Assembly: GCA_964387495.1 (NCBI GenBank) | Contig: CAYLXB010000003.1 | Span: 35,460 to 99,459, forward strand | Origin: DSXF01 sp964387495 | GTDB lineage: Bacteria; Chloroflexota; Anaerolineae; Anaerolineales; Villigracilaceae | Length of the DNA: 64,000 nucleotides | Reading direction: 5' to 3' | Part shown: piece after piece, positions 42,528 to 50,991 of the stretch | Position numbering within the stretch: the stretch's first letter is position 1 | Layout: every line of letters starts with the position of its first letter | Made by a program: the position numbers and the translations under genes | Notes under the pieces: model-generated | Told to the model about the DNA's origin: nothing | What the model saw: the letters and a program-made list of their open reading frames with translations, nothing else | Databases searched by the model: none

Positions 42528-43541
42528 ATGACTCAAAAAGCCGTTCTGGTAACCGGCGCGTGCGGTGAGATCGGCCAGGCATTGGTGCAGGGCCTGACCC
42601 GCAAGGGGGGCTGCCGCATTGTAACCACCGACCTGATGCCGCTCCCGGAGGCCATTCGGGACCTGTCTGCAGAACATATCCAGGGGGACCTGGTATATCG
42701 TGTGAAGCAATTTTATGATTATGATTTCGATATCATCTTTCACCTGGCTGCCTCGCTTTCCTCGAAGGCGGAAATTGCCACCGAGGAAGCGCACCGCATC
42801 AACGTGGAAGGGACGATGCAGTTGTTGATGCTTGCGGCCTACAAATCCGAGAAGCGCGCCCGGGCCGTCAAGTTCCTGTTTCCCAGTTCGATTGCCGCCT
42901 ACGGTTTCCCCAGCCGGGAGGCCAAGCACGCTGCCGGGCGTGTCAGGGAAGACGAGTGGAACCTGCCGCACACCATGTATGGCTGCAACAAGTTGTACTG
43001 TGAAAAACTGGGCATGTATTACAGTCTGTTCTCCGGCCAGAAACACCTCGATCCCGTTCCGCCGGTTATGCTGGACTTCCGGGCGATTCGTTTTCCCGGC
43101 CTGATCAGCGCTTTTACCCTGCCCTCCGGCGGGACGAGCGACTACGGTCCGGAGATGCTGCATGCCGCTGCCCAGGGCAAACCCTATGCCTGTTTTGTGC
43201 GTGAGGATACCAAAATATCCTTCATGGCCATGCCGGATGCCATCAAGTCTCTGCTCATGCTGACCGATGCGCCGCGTGAATGCCTGACGCGCATGATCTA
43301 TAACATCGATGCCTTCAGCCTGACGGCGGGGGAGTTCCGCCAGCGGGCGCTGAAAGCCTTCCCGGGGGCCCGGATCACCTTTGAGCCGAACCCGCGCCGC
43401 CAGGGTATTGTCGATTCCTGGCCGGAGGATGTGGACGATACCCAGGCACGCGCCGACTGGGGTTGGAAACCGGATTATGATATCGACTGTTTCTTCGATG
43501 ATTACTTCCTGCCGGAGATCAGGAAGCGCTACGGCAAGTGA
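42528..43541 (+). CDS. NAD-dependent epimerase/dehydratase, L-threonine 3-dehydrogenase-like
   Basis: 337 residues from the ATG at 42528, preceded by AGGAG at 8-nt spacing. It is an extended SDR: the glycine motif is VLVTGACGEIGQALVQGL, DIIFHLAASLSSKAE follows, and the catalytic pair is in HTMYGCNKLYCEKLG (Tyr-x-x-x-Lys). The C-terminal LPSGGTSDYGPEMLHAAAQG resembles NAD-dependent L-threonine dehydrogenases and UDP-sugar epimerases. The threonine dehydrogenase call is the best fit but not certain. Convergent with purA across a shared terminator. Confidence 0.85.
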   Translation: MTQKAVLVTGACGEIGQALVQGLTRKGGCRIVTTDLMPLPEAIRDLSAEHIQGDLVYRVKQFYDYDFDIIFHLAASLSSKAEIATEEAHRINVEGTMQLLMLAAYKSEKRARAVKFLFPSSIAAYGFPSREAKHAAGRVREDEWNLPHTMYGCNKLYCEKLGMYYSLFSGQKHLDPVPPVMLDFRAIRFPGLISAFTLPSGGTSDYGPEMLHAAAQGKPYACFVREDTKISFMAMPDAIKSLLMLTDAPRECLTRMIYNIDAFSLTAGEFRQRALKAFPGARITFEPNPRRQGIVDSWPEDVDDTQARADWGWKPDYDIDCFFDDYFLPEIRKRYGK

Positions 43542-43592
43542 ACCGGCCGGAATCACGGAGTGGCAGGCGGCAGTTGAACGGTGAATAAATAA

Positions 43593-43625
43593 AAAGAGGC
43601 CGTTGGGGGGCGGCCTCTTTTTTTA
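43593..43625. terminator. bidirectional terminator between epimerase and purA
   Basis: AAAGAGGCCG / CGGCCTCTTT with an 8-nt loop, flanked by A-run and T-run on either side so it can act on both strands. Confidence 0.88.
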
Positions 43626-43640
43626 TTCCATGTGTTTTGG

Positions 43641-44930
43641 TTATGTTTCCCCTGCCATCTGCTCGCGTTCCGGGCCGACGGAGACGTGGCGCACGGGGAC
43701 GCCGGTCAGTTCTTCGATGCGGCGCACGTAGGCCCTGGCCTGTTCGGGCAGGTCGTCCCATTTACGGGCGGCGTGCACATCCGTCTGCCAGCCGGGAAGT
43801 TCCTCGTACACCGGTTCGCAGGGGCCAAGGTCGCAGCCAAAGGGCAGGGTATTGACGACCTCGCCGCAAGTGCGGTAGGCCGTGCACAGGTACAACTTCT
43901 CCAGGCCGGTCAGGATATCCAGTTTCGTCAGCACCAGTTCGGTCAGGCCGTTGACCCGCGCCGCGTAGCGCAGCAGGACGGTATCCAGCCAGCCGACGCG
44001 CCGCGGCCGTCCGGTGGTGGTGCCAAACTCGTCCCACGGGTTGGCGCCGGTGCCGCGCAGGCGTTCTGCATCCTTCTCGAAGACCTCGGTGGGGAACGGC
44101 CCGGATCCGACCCGCGTTTGGAAGGCCTTGGCGACGCCGATGACGCGCGCGCCCTGGGCAGAGCCCAGCCCCAGCCCCAGGCCGGTCAGGGCACCGGGCG
44201 CCACAGCAGAAGAGGAGGTAACGAACGGATAAGTGCCGTGTTCGATGTCCAGCAGGGTGCCTTGGGCCCCCTCCGCCAGCACGGTCTTCCCGCTGTTCAG
44301 GGCGGCATCCAGTTCGGCAGAGGTGTCGGCGATGTGGGGTTTCAACTGCTCGGCATACTGGCGGAACGAGTCCAGCGCCGCGCTGGGGTCCAGTTCAGGT
44401 GTACCGAGCAGTCCCAGGTTCAGGTTGGCTTCGAGCAGGTGTTCACCCAGGCGGGTCAGGAAGTCGGATCTTAACATATCGCCCACGCGCAGGCCGCGCC
44501 GGGCGGCCTTGTCGGTGTAGGCCGGGCCGATGCCGCGTCCGGTCGTGCCCAGTTTGCCTTTGCCGCGCGCTGTTTCCAGGGCACCATCCAGCGCCTGGTG
44601 GGCGGGTGTGATCAGATGGGCGCCAAAGGAAATCCGCAGGCGCCTGGGCGATACGTCCACCCCGGCGTTGCGCAGCATCTGCATTTCATCCAGAAGGGAG
44701 CGCGGGTTGACCACCATCCCGTTGCCCAGGATGGCGGTTGTGTGCGGGTGAATGATGCCGGATGGCACCAGGTGAAGTTTGTGGATATCCTTGCCGATGG
44801 TCACAGTGTGGCCGGCATTGTCTCCGCCGTTATAGCGGGCTGCATAGTCAGCAGAGGCAGCCAGGTAATCCACGATGCGGCCTTTGCCTTCGTCGCCCCA
44901 TTGGGCGCCAACGATGATATGGAGAGGCAT
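43641..44930 (-). CDS. purA: adenylosuccinate synthetase
   Basis: 429 residues from the ATG at 44930, with AGGAG 8 nt upstream; upstream in-frame codons overlap the promoter. The N-terminal P-loop is VGAQWGDEGKGRIVD (GDEGKG), NGGDNAGHTV carries the conserved catalytic region, and GTTGRGIGPAYTDK, EGAQGTLLDIEHGTYPFVTSS and VLTKLDILTGLEKLYLC are family landmarks. It joins IMP and aspartate using GTP, the first committed step to AMP. The -10 box lies inside a perfect palindrome (see the operator entry). Confidence 0.97.
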   Translation of the reverse strand: MPLHIIVGAQWGDEGKGRIVDYLAASADYAARYNGGDNAGHTVTIGKDIHKLHLVPSGIIHPHTTAILGNGMVVNPRSLLDEMQMLRNAGVDVSPRRLRISFGAHLITPAHQALDGALETARGKGKLGTTGRGIGPAYTDKAARRGLRVGDMLRSDFLTRLGEHLLEANLNLGLLGTPELDPSAALDSFRQYAEQLKPHIADTSAELDAALNSGKTVLAEGAQGTLLDIEHGTYPFVTSSSAVAPGALTGLGLGLGSAQGARVIGVAKAFQTRVGSGPFPTEVFEKDAERLRGTGANPWDEFGTTTGRPRRVGWLDTVLLRYAARVNGLTELVLTKLDILTGLEKLYLCTAYRTCGEVVNTLPFGCDLGPCEPVYEELPGWQTDVHAARKWDDLPEQARAYVRRIEELTGVPVRHVSVGPEREQMAGET

Positions 44931-44949
44931 AAAAGTACTCCTTGATACG

Positions 44950-44967
44950 GGCTGGATTATACCAGCC
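44950..44967 (-). promoter_or_regulatory. purA -10 box inside a palindrome
   Basis: GGCTGG-ATTATA-CCAGCC: the minus-strand TATAAT (44961-44956) is flanked by exact inverted repeats, 20-odd nt before the ATG. It could be an operator for a purine-type regulator or a chance palindrome; the -35 is unclear. Confidence 0.55.
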
Positions 44968-44978
44968 TCCAAATGGGT

Positions 44979-44984
44979 TATAAT
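44979..44984 (+). promoter_or_regulatory. -10 box of the LysM protein gene
   Basis: TATAAT 15 nt before the ATG at 45000; predicted leader of about 8 nt. Divergent from and adjacent to the purA promoter. Confidence 0.55.
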
Positions 44985-44999
44985 CTTTTACAGGTTCCT

Positions 45000-45848
45000 A
45001 TGAAAACACGAAAATTCCTTGCCATCAGTCTGTTCCTGTTTTTGGCGCTCCTGCTGCGCATCTCGTTCGCGGCACAGGCTTCGGGGCCGGCGCAAATCCA
45101 GCAATACAACACCCCCACGCCGGGGCCGGATGGACGCATCCTGTATATTGTCCAGCCCGGTGATAACTGCATCAGCATCAGCCTCCTCAACGGGATCACG
45201 CTCGAGCAGCTGCGCGCCCTGAACAGCAACCTGGACGAAAATTGCAGCCTGACGGCTGGGCAGGAGCTCCTGCTTGGCTTGGGCGGGCCGGCGGTGGTGA
45301 CCCCAACCCCGGGACCTTCGCCCACGCCCACGCCCATCCCGCCCACGCCCACACCGTTCACCGGGACGACGGAAATCTGTGTGCTGGTCTTCGAAGATCA
45401 GAATGGGGATGCCCTGCACCAGGATTTGGAACCCGGCATCGAGAATGGTGCGGTCAGTGTGAGCAACGCGGCAGGGACGTTTTCGCAGTCCCAGACCACC
45501 ACCTCTGCGCCCGATCCGGATACCGGGCTGGCGGCCTCAGTGTGTTTCGAGGATGTGCCCGAAGGCAGATATTCGATCAGCGCCGGCGTGCCCGACAACT
45601 ACAACCCAACCATGTCCCTGACCTATACGCTGGATGTCAAGGCCGGTGACCGGGCTGCGGTAGCTTTCGGCGCGCAGTCCAAGGCGCAGACCGTGCAGGA
45701 GACCGGCGGCCCGGGCAAGGGAACCTCCACCCTCCTGGGGGTGCTGGGCGGGATTTTCCTGCTGGCAGGGTTGGGGCTGGCCTGGTATGCCATCCGCCTG
45801 CGCCGTCCGACCAGCAAGTTCTCGGACGACAGCCGCGTCAGGAAATGA
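45000..45848 (+). CDS. LysM and SdrD-like B-domain membrane protein
   Basis: 282 residues from the ATG at 45000. A signal peptide (AISLFLFLALLLRISFAAQA) leads to a LysM module (LYIVQPGDNCISISLLNGITLEQLRALNSNLDENCSLTAGQELLLG), the peptidoglycan-binding fold. A Thr/Pro-rich stalk (about 103-120: VVTPTPGPSPTPTPIPPTPTP) is followed by a domain like SdrD B repeats (CVLVFEDQNGDALHQDLEPGIENGAVSV, D-x-N-x-D type calcium-binding-like) and a C-terminal membrane helix (TLLGVLGGIFLLAGLGLAWYAI). It probably sits at the cell surface. Confidence 0.85.
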   Translation: MKTRKFLAISLFLFLALLLRISFAAQASGPAQIQQYNTPTPGPDGRILYIVQPGDNCISISLLNGITLEQLRALNSNLDENCSLTAGQELLLGLGGPAVVTPTPGPSPTPTPIPPTPTPFTGTTEICVLVFEDQNGDALHQDLEPGIENGAVSVSNAAGTFSQSQTTTSAPDPDTGLAASVCFEDVPEGRYSISAGVPDNYNPTMSLTYTLDVKAGDRAAVAFGAQSKAQTVQETGGPGKGTSTLLGVLGGIFLLAGLGLAWYAIRLRRPTSKFSDDSRVRK

Positions 45849-45874
45849 GACAAAACAAGAAATGAGATGAAATA

Positions 45875-45909
45875 AAGAGACAGGGCGAGGACAACCCGCC
45901 CTGTCTCTT
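45875..45909. terminator. bidirectional terminator after LysM gene and HIT gene
   Basis: 13-bp stem AAGAGACAGGGCG / CGCCCTGTCTCTT with a 9-nt loop between convergent genes; only a weak T-run. Confidence 0.75.
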
Positions 45910-45953
45910 CTTGTATTGCTGCAGGTTGGGGGCAGCAAACCGGCCCCGGGGGG

Positions 45954-46295
45954 CTAACCGGTCAGAAATCGCATCCGCCGGCCTCCGATCAGGTGGACAT
46001 GCAGGTGAAAGATTGTCTGTCCGGCATCCGGGCCGGTGTTGATGATCAGGCGGTAGCCGCCCTGGTCAATGCCTGCCTGGGCTGCGATCTGTTTTGCGAC
46101 CGAGAAGAGATGGCCGATCAGGTCTTCATCGCCGGCTTCCAGGCTGTTGACGGAGGAAATGTGCTTGTTGGGCACGATCAGGATGTGCGTCGGGGCAACC
46201 GGGTGCAGGTCGCGGAAAGCCGTGGCACGCTCATCCTGGAAGAGGATCTCGGCAGGCATCTGGCGGGCGACGATCTGGCAGAAGGTGCAGGCCAT
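45954..46295 (-). CDS. HIT-family nucleotide hydrolase/transferase
   Basis: 113 residues. The histidine triad is FHLHVHLIGG (H-x-H-x-H), with the Zn-type N-terminal pair CTFCQI and the AFRDLHPVAPTHILIVPNKHI segment of HINT-branch proteins. These cleave nucleoside phosphoramidates or similar. It starts 9 nt after the stop of the deacetylase-like lipoprotein and is cotranscribed with it. Confidence 0.94.
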   Translation of the reverse strand: MACTFCQIVARQMPAEILFQDERATAFRDLHPVAPTHILIVPNKHISSVNSLEAGDEDLIGHLFSVAKQIAAQAGIDQGGYRLIINTGPDAGQTIFHLHVHLIGGRRMRFLTG

Positions 46296-46304
46296 GGTGC
46301 GGGT

Positions 46305-47492
46305 TCAGGGAGTGGGGGGGACAAGCGGGCCAAGTCTTGGGGCGCAGACGATATCGTAATAGTCCAGCTCCACGGCCTTGTTCTGTTCGGCATGGGCGGC
46401 GGCTTCCTTGCCGATCTGGCGGACGGTGTCGATGTGGGCGATGGCGTCGGTATCCCAGTAACGCGGCAGGGTCATCCGCGGGTCGCCAACCGGCCCTTCA
46501 GGCAGGTAGGACGGCCGCATCGGATCGGCTTCGTCGCTCAGGGGCACCCAGTTATACATCACCGGTCCGCGCGGGTTGATGGTGAAACCCAGGCGGTAGC
46601 CGTATTCGCGTGCAATCTGCGCCGGGCGCAGGCCAAATCCACCGCCCGGCCAGACGATGGCGATGGGCGTCTTGCCGAAGTTTTGTTCCAGGTCGGCCTT
46701 CGAGCCTTCGAATTCTCCACGGATATATTCTTCCGTCGAAGAATCGCCCATGGGAATGTTATGCACATACCCGTGGGATTGGTAGTCCACCCAGCCTTCC
46801 TGGGACAGGGCGATGTTGTCGGCAAGGATTTGCTGGCGGATCGAATCTTCCGCGCTGATCCAGCCGCTGACCAGCGGCCAGCCCCATTGTTTCCAATATT
46901 CCCTGAAATGGTCGTTGAAATTCGGGGCAGCATGGCGGTCATCCTGGATCAGTACCACAGAGCGCTCCGGGATGCGGTCATTGTAGTCTATAAAGTCGGC
47001 CAGCTGCCGGGTGTTGATGGCTTCGAAGCCCTGCTCGTGCAGGCTGCGCATCAGTTTTTTGTAGTCAGCCGAACTGATGGCATTCGCGCTGCTGGCTTCC
47101 CCTTTGTTGACGCTGTGGATCATGATGACCATGACCACCGTACCCGGGGCGGCATTGTCCGGATTCCACTTTGCCTGCAAATACTCGCAGGGGTCCTGCA
47201 CATAGGTATGGGGCGTATCCTTGGGATTCAGGAGCGGCGATTGGTAGGTACCGGGCAGGGCGGGAGGCGTGCGCAGCACGGTGGGGGTGGGCACGGGTGT
47301 CTCGCTGGGGGCGGGAGTGAATTGTGCCGTCTGGGTCATCTGTGCGCTGACGGTGAGCATGGCCCCGGCCATGCTGGTGGCATTGATATCCACAGGCGGC
47401 GGGGTTTCCGCAGGTGCACAGGAAGCCGACAGGAGGACAAACAAGCCCAGCGCTGAGAGGAAATGGAACATGCGAAGAGAAATTGGATGCAT
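46305..47492 (-). CDS. lipoprotein with polysaccharide deacetylase-like (NodB) fold
   Basis: 395 residues from the ATG at 47492 (a Met seven codons on is also possible). A lipobox (LLSASCAPAE) and a Thr/Pro stalk precede a NodB-like domain: VMVIMIHSV, VVLIQDDRHAAPNF (acidic pair), VDYQSHGYVHN (HxxxH-type), KTPIAIVWPGGGFGLRP, YRLGFTINPRGP. Such enzymes deacetylate polysaccharides using a metal held by Asp and two His; the QSHGYVH segment can supply both His. The substrate is unknown. A TAAAAT -10-like box 7 nt before the ATG suggests a leaderless start. Confidence 0.82.
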   Translation of the reverse strand: MHPISLRMFHFLSALGLFVLLSASCAPAETPPPVDINATSMAGAMLTVSAQMTQTAQFTPAPSETPVPTPTVLRTPPALPGTYQSPLLNPKDTPHTYVQDPCEYLQAKWNPDNAAPGTVVMVIMIHSVNKGEASSANAISSADYKKLMRSLHEQGFEAINTRQLADFIDYNDRIPERSVVLIQDDRHAAPNFNDHFREYWKQWGWPLVSGWISAEDSIRQQILADNIALSQEGWVDYQSHGYVHNIPMGDSSTEEYIRGEFEGSKADLEQNFGKTPIAIVWPGGGFGLRPAQIAREYGYRLGFTINPRGPVMYNWVPLSDEADPMRPSYLPEGPVGDPRMTLPRYWDTDAIAHIDTVRQIGKEAAAHAEQNKAVELDYYDIVCAPRLGPLVPPTP

Positions 47493-47560
47493 ACAGCCTA
47501 TTTTAGTCGAGGAATCAGACGGCATGGAAATCACCTGTGCATGGCTGTTATATTTTCTCG

Positions 47561-48646
47561 TTACTCGTTTTCCTCACCCTTGATAAAAGCTTCAACCTTT
47601 TCTCGGCACAGGCTGTCGCGGAATTGTTTGGGTGGGGTCTTGAAGAAGTATGACGATGGACCGGTGATTGGTCCGCTGAGCTTGCGATCCAGGGCAATCT
47701 TGGCACAGCGGATTGCATCGATCATCACGCCTGCTGAATTTGGGCTGTCCCAGACTTCCAGTTTGACCTCTACGTTGAGCGGCACCTCACCGAAGGTGGT
47801 GCCTTCCATGCGCAGGTAGCACCATTTTCGATCGGTCAGCCAGGGGACATAGTCGGACGGGCCGACATGAACATTGTCTGGGCCCAGGTTGTAAGGGATC
47901 AGGCTGGTAACGGCACCGGTCTTGGATATTTTCTTGGATTCCAACCGCTCGCGTTCGAGCATATTAAGGAAGTCTGTATTTCCGCCGAAATTAAGCTGAT
48001 AAGTACGATCAATGCGCACACCGCGGTCTACAAAGAGCGTGGCCAATTCACGGTGCAGGATGGTGGCACCGACCTGGGACTTGATATCATCCCCCAATAC
48101 GGGCAGTCCGGCATCTTTGAAGCGTTTCCCCCAATATTCAGACGAGGCAATGAAAACCGGGATACCGTTGACAAAGGCACAACCTGCCTCGATTGCCTGT
48201 TCCACGTACCACTTGGTTGCCATCTCTGAGCCGACCGGGAGGAAATTTACCACGATATCGGTCTTGGTTTCTTTAAGCAACCCGACGATATCCGCAGTCG
48301 GACCAGGTGCTTTCTGGATGATGCCAGTCAGGTATTTCCCCAAGCCATCGTGTGTCATACCGCGCACTACAGGGATGCCCAGATGCGGTACCTCACAGAA
48401 CCGGTAGGTATTGTTCGGTTCGGCAAAGATGGCTTCAGACAGGTCTTTGCCAACCTTGGTGATGTTGACGTCAATGCCAAGGGTGAACTCGATATCGCGG
48501 ACGTGATAACCGCCTAAATTGACATGCATCAATCCGGGCACGGTGGCATCTTCGGGGGTATCCTTGTAGAATTGGATACCCTGTACCAGTGAAGATGCGC
48601 AGTTACCAACCCCGATGATTGCCACGCGAACTTTCTTTTCCTTCAT
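47561..48646 (-). CDS. ino1: inositol-3-phosphate synthase
   Basis: 361 residues, the length of the actinobacterial and archaeal Ino1 type. The N-terminal NAD motif is VAIIGVGNCASSLVQGI, with FYKDTPEDATVPGLMHVNLGGYHVRDIEFTLGIDV. Conserved parts follow: VNFLPVGSEMATKWYVEQAIEAGCAFVNGIPVFIAS, PVLGDDIKSQVGATILHREL and YQLNFGGNTDFLNM. It converts glucose 6-phosphate to 1-L-myo-inositol 1-phosphate. AAAGGAG sits 8 nt before the ATG. It is divergent from the histidine kinase gene. Inositol could serve lipids or solutes. Confidence 0.94.
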   Translation of the reverse strand: MKEKKVRVAIIGVGNCASSLVQGIQFYKDTPEDATVPGLMHVNLGGYHVRDIEFTLGIDVNITKVGKDLSEAIFAEPNNTYRFCEVPHLGIPVVRGMTHDGLGKYLTGIIQKAPGPTADIVGLLKETKTDIVVNFLPVGSEMATKWYVEQAIEAGCAFVNGIPVFIASSEYWGKRFKDAGLPVLGDDIKSQVGATILHRELATLFVDRGVRIDRTYQLNFGGNTDFLNMLERERLESKKISKTGAVTSLIPYNLGPDNVHVGPSDYVPWLTDRKWCYLRMEGTTFGEVPLNVEVKLEVWDSPNSAGVMIDAIRCAKIALDRKLSGPITGPSSYFFKTPPKQFRDSLCREKVEAFIKGEENE

Positions 48647-48703
48647 TTTTGAATCTCCTTTGTAAAAAAGTCGGACTTTTGGTCCTCTTCAGGACTGCCA
48701 TGC

Positions 48704-48709
48704 TATAAT
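48704..48709 (+). promoter_or_regulatory. -10 box of the histidine kinase gene, leaderless layout
   Basis: TATAAT ends 9 nt before the ATG at 48719; no Shine-Dalgarno. A small GTCCT/AGGAC hairpin lies just upstream (48682-48695). Confidence 0.6.
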
Positions 48710-48718
48710 CTTTATACC

Positions 48719-49978
48719 ATGACCACGGATGAACACCTTCAGCACATGGAGCGCCTGCTCGCTGTTACTCGCGGTCTGAGCAGCGCCTCGGATCACGGTT
48801 CCTTTTTGCACTCCCTGGTTTCTGCCGCCAGCGAATTGACCGGCAGTGAGGCCGCCTCGATCCTGGAACAGGACAGCGAGGGTCAGTTGCGATTTGCCGC
48901 CTTACCCTGGTTTCACCGTGAGGCGCTCCAGCCGCTCAAGGTGCCGCTGACGGGCAGTGCCGCCGGCTGGGTCTTTGAACACCGCCAGCCATTGATCCTG
49001 CTGGATGCCCGGAATGATCCTCGTCATTATAAGGGTCCTGATGAGGCGTCAGGTTTCAAAACGCTTTCTCTTCTGGCTGTGCCGATCCTCTATATGGGAC
49101 AATCGGTCGGCGTTCTGGAAGCGGTTAATAAGACAGCAGGTAGCCATTATACCGGAGAAGATGTAACCATTCTGGAGACGCTGGCTTCTTTGGCAGCGGC
49201 CAGCATCGCAAATGCCGCCATGCAGCAGCGTGTCCAGGCGACCTATGACGAGATGGCCGAACTGGAACGGATGAAAAACGATTTTATTGCGATCACTTCC
49301 CATGAACTGCGGACGCCGCTCGGTTTGATTTTGGGACACTCCACTTTCCTGCGCGAACTGCTTGCCGAGAAGCACCGCGAGCAGCTGGACACCATTATCC
49401 GGAATGCCACCCGGTTGAAGGAAATCATCGAGAACCTTTCCAGCGTGGATAACATTCAGAGCGGGGCAGCCCGCCTGCGCCGCCGCACCATCCCGATGAC
49501 GCGCTTGATTGTGGATATTGTCGGATCTTTTGTCGCCGAGGCGCGCGAGAAGCAGGTGGATTTACGGCTGGATGTCGAGGACGATGAACTGGAGGTCGAA
49601 GGAGATGCCGGCAAAATTACGACCGTCCTTTCCAACCTGGTTAAAAACGCGCTCGACTTCACCGACAAGGGTGGGCACGTGGTAATCTCGGCCGAAAAGA
49701 TCAACGGTTATGTGAAAGTGTCGGTCATTGATGACGGCATTGGCATTCCGGCCAGGGACCTGCCGCACATCTTCGATCGTTTTTACCAGGTCGAGGCGCA
49801 TCTTACCCGTCGTCATGGCGGCATGGGCTTGGGGCTTTCAGCCGCAAAGGCCATGGTGGAGATGCACCGCGGCCAGATCTGGGCAGAGAGCGCAGAGGGG
49901 AAGGGCAGCATCTTTACATTTACCCTGCCGCTGGAATCCGCCCCGTCTGAGACAACCTCGGGCGTTTTTACGGTCTGA
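48719..49978 (+). CDS. GAF-domain sensor histidine kinase
   Basis: 419 residues, no membrane helix, so soluble. An N-terminal GAF domain (about 10-165: SAAGWVFEHRQPLILLDARND, LSLLAVPILYMGQSVGVLEAVNK) is followed by HisKA with the phosphorylated His195 (FIAITSHELRTPLGLILGHS) and a HATPase domain (ITTVLSNLVKNALDF, VSVIDDGIGIPARDLPHIFDRFYQVE, GMGLGLSAAKAMVEMHRG). No response regulator is adjacent. The downstream PfkB kinase starts 5 nt after the stop, so they may be cotranscribed. Confidence 0.94.
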   Translation: MTTDEHLQHMERLLAVTRGLSSASDHGSFLHSLVSAASELTGSEAASILEQDSEGQLRFAALPWFHREALQPLKVPLTGSAAGWVFEHRQPLILLDARNDPRHYKGPDEASGFKTLSLLAVPILYMGQSVGVLEAVNKTAGSHYTGEDVTILETLASLAAASIANAAMQQRVQATYDEMAELERMKNDFIAITSHELRTPLGLILGHSTFLRELLAEKHREQLDTIIRNATRLKEIIENLSSVDNIQSGAARLRRRTIPMTRLIVDIVGSFVAEAREKQVDLRLDVEDDELEVEGDAGKITTVLSNLVKNALDFTDKGGHVVISAEKINGYVKVSVIDDGIGIPARDLPHIFDRFYQVEAHLTRRHGGMGLGLSAAKAMVEMHRGQIWAESAEGKGSIFTFTLPLESAPSETTSGVFTV

Positions 49979-49983
49979 TTTCC

Positions 49984-50991
49984 ATGGAAACCCCGCGTTT
50001 CATCCTGGCCGGACGACTGGCCCGTGAATATCTGCTGCCTCCCACCGGTCCGGCGCGTGTGGACGCACCGGGGGGCAATATTCTTTATGCCGCCAGCGGC
50101 CTGGCTGTATGGGGCGAGCGGCCCGGTCTGCTGGCGCGTGTGGGCGAAGATTATCCGCGCACCTGGCTGCGGAACCTGGAAGAGCGCGGCTATGATATCC
50201 GCGGCATACGCATCCTGCCGGGCCCCCTGGATTTGCGAACCTTCCGCGCCTACTCCGAATCCTGGGAGGCGTTCAATTCCAACCCCGTGACACATTTTGC
50301 CCGCTGGGGACTGCCCTTCCCCAAGAGCTTGCTCGGCTACCAGCCGCCGGCCGAAATCCCGGACAGCCGCTCCGAACCAGGACCGGACGCCCTGCGCGTC
50401 TCGGATATCCCATCGGATTACCTGCTGGCCGGCGCCGTCCACCTTTGTTCCCTGGATTTTGTCACCCATACTCAGTTGATCGCGGCCCTCAAGCGCGGCA
50501 CGGCCAATATCTTTACTGTGGATCCATCTTCCAGGTATATGCTGCCGGCCTTCATGGACGAACTGCGCACCCTCCTGCAGGGGCTGACTGCTTTCTTCCC
50601 AACCGAGGAGGACGTGCGCGGGCTCTTCCGCGGCCGCAGCAATGACTTGTGGGAGATGGCCGAGGCGCTGGGTTCCTATGGGTGTGAGTTTGTGGTCGTC
50701 AAGTGTGGGGAACACGGCCAGCGGTTATATGATGCCGTCGGCAAGCGCCGCTGGCAGATACCGGCATACCCTGCCCGCCTGGCCGATCCCACGGGAGCCG
50801 GGGATGCCTTTTCTGGCGGTTTCCTTGCCGGTTATCGCCGTACCTATGACCCCCTGCAGGCCGTCCTGTTCGGGAACGTATCGGCCTCGCTGGCGGTGGA
50901 AGGTCCGGGAGCTTTCTATGCCCTGGACGTTTTACCCGGCCTGGCCGAGGCGCGCCTGCAGGCTTTGACCGGCATTGTGAGCGAGGCTTGA
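49984..50991 (+). CDS. PfkB-family carbohydrate kinase
   Basis: 335 residues. The N-terminal GGN-like region (VDAPGGNILYAASGLAVWG) and the C-terminal ATP/catalytic motif LADPTGAGDAFSGGFLAGY (DTGAGD-type with catalytic Asp) identify a PfkB (ribokinase-fold) enzyme. A substrate cannot be predicted. It is placed between the histidine kinase and the M20-type peptidase; its stop overlaps the next ATG (TTGATG). Confidence 0.88.
   Translation: METPRFILAGRLAREYLLPPTGPARVDAPGGNILYAASGLAVWGERPGLLARVGEDYPRTWLRNLEERGYDIRGIRILPGPLDLRTFRAYSESWEAFNSNPVTHFARWGLPFPKSLLGYQPPAEIPDSRSEPGPDALRVSDIPSDYLLAGAVHLCSLDFVTHTQLIAALKRGTANIFTVDPSSRYMLPAFMDELRTLLQGLTAFFPTEEDVRGLFRGRSNDLWEMAEALGSYGCEFVVVKCGEHGQRLYDAVGKRRWQIPAYPARLADPTGAGDAFSGGFLAGYRRTYDPLQAVLFGNVSASLAVEGPGAFYALDVLPGLAEARLQALTGIVSEA

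Noticed and set aside
45993..47456. Open frame of 487 codons on the plus strand across the HIT and deacetylase genes
   Set aside because: Antisense to two recognisable genes; no start context or domain.
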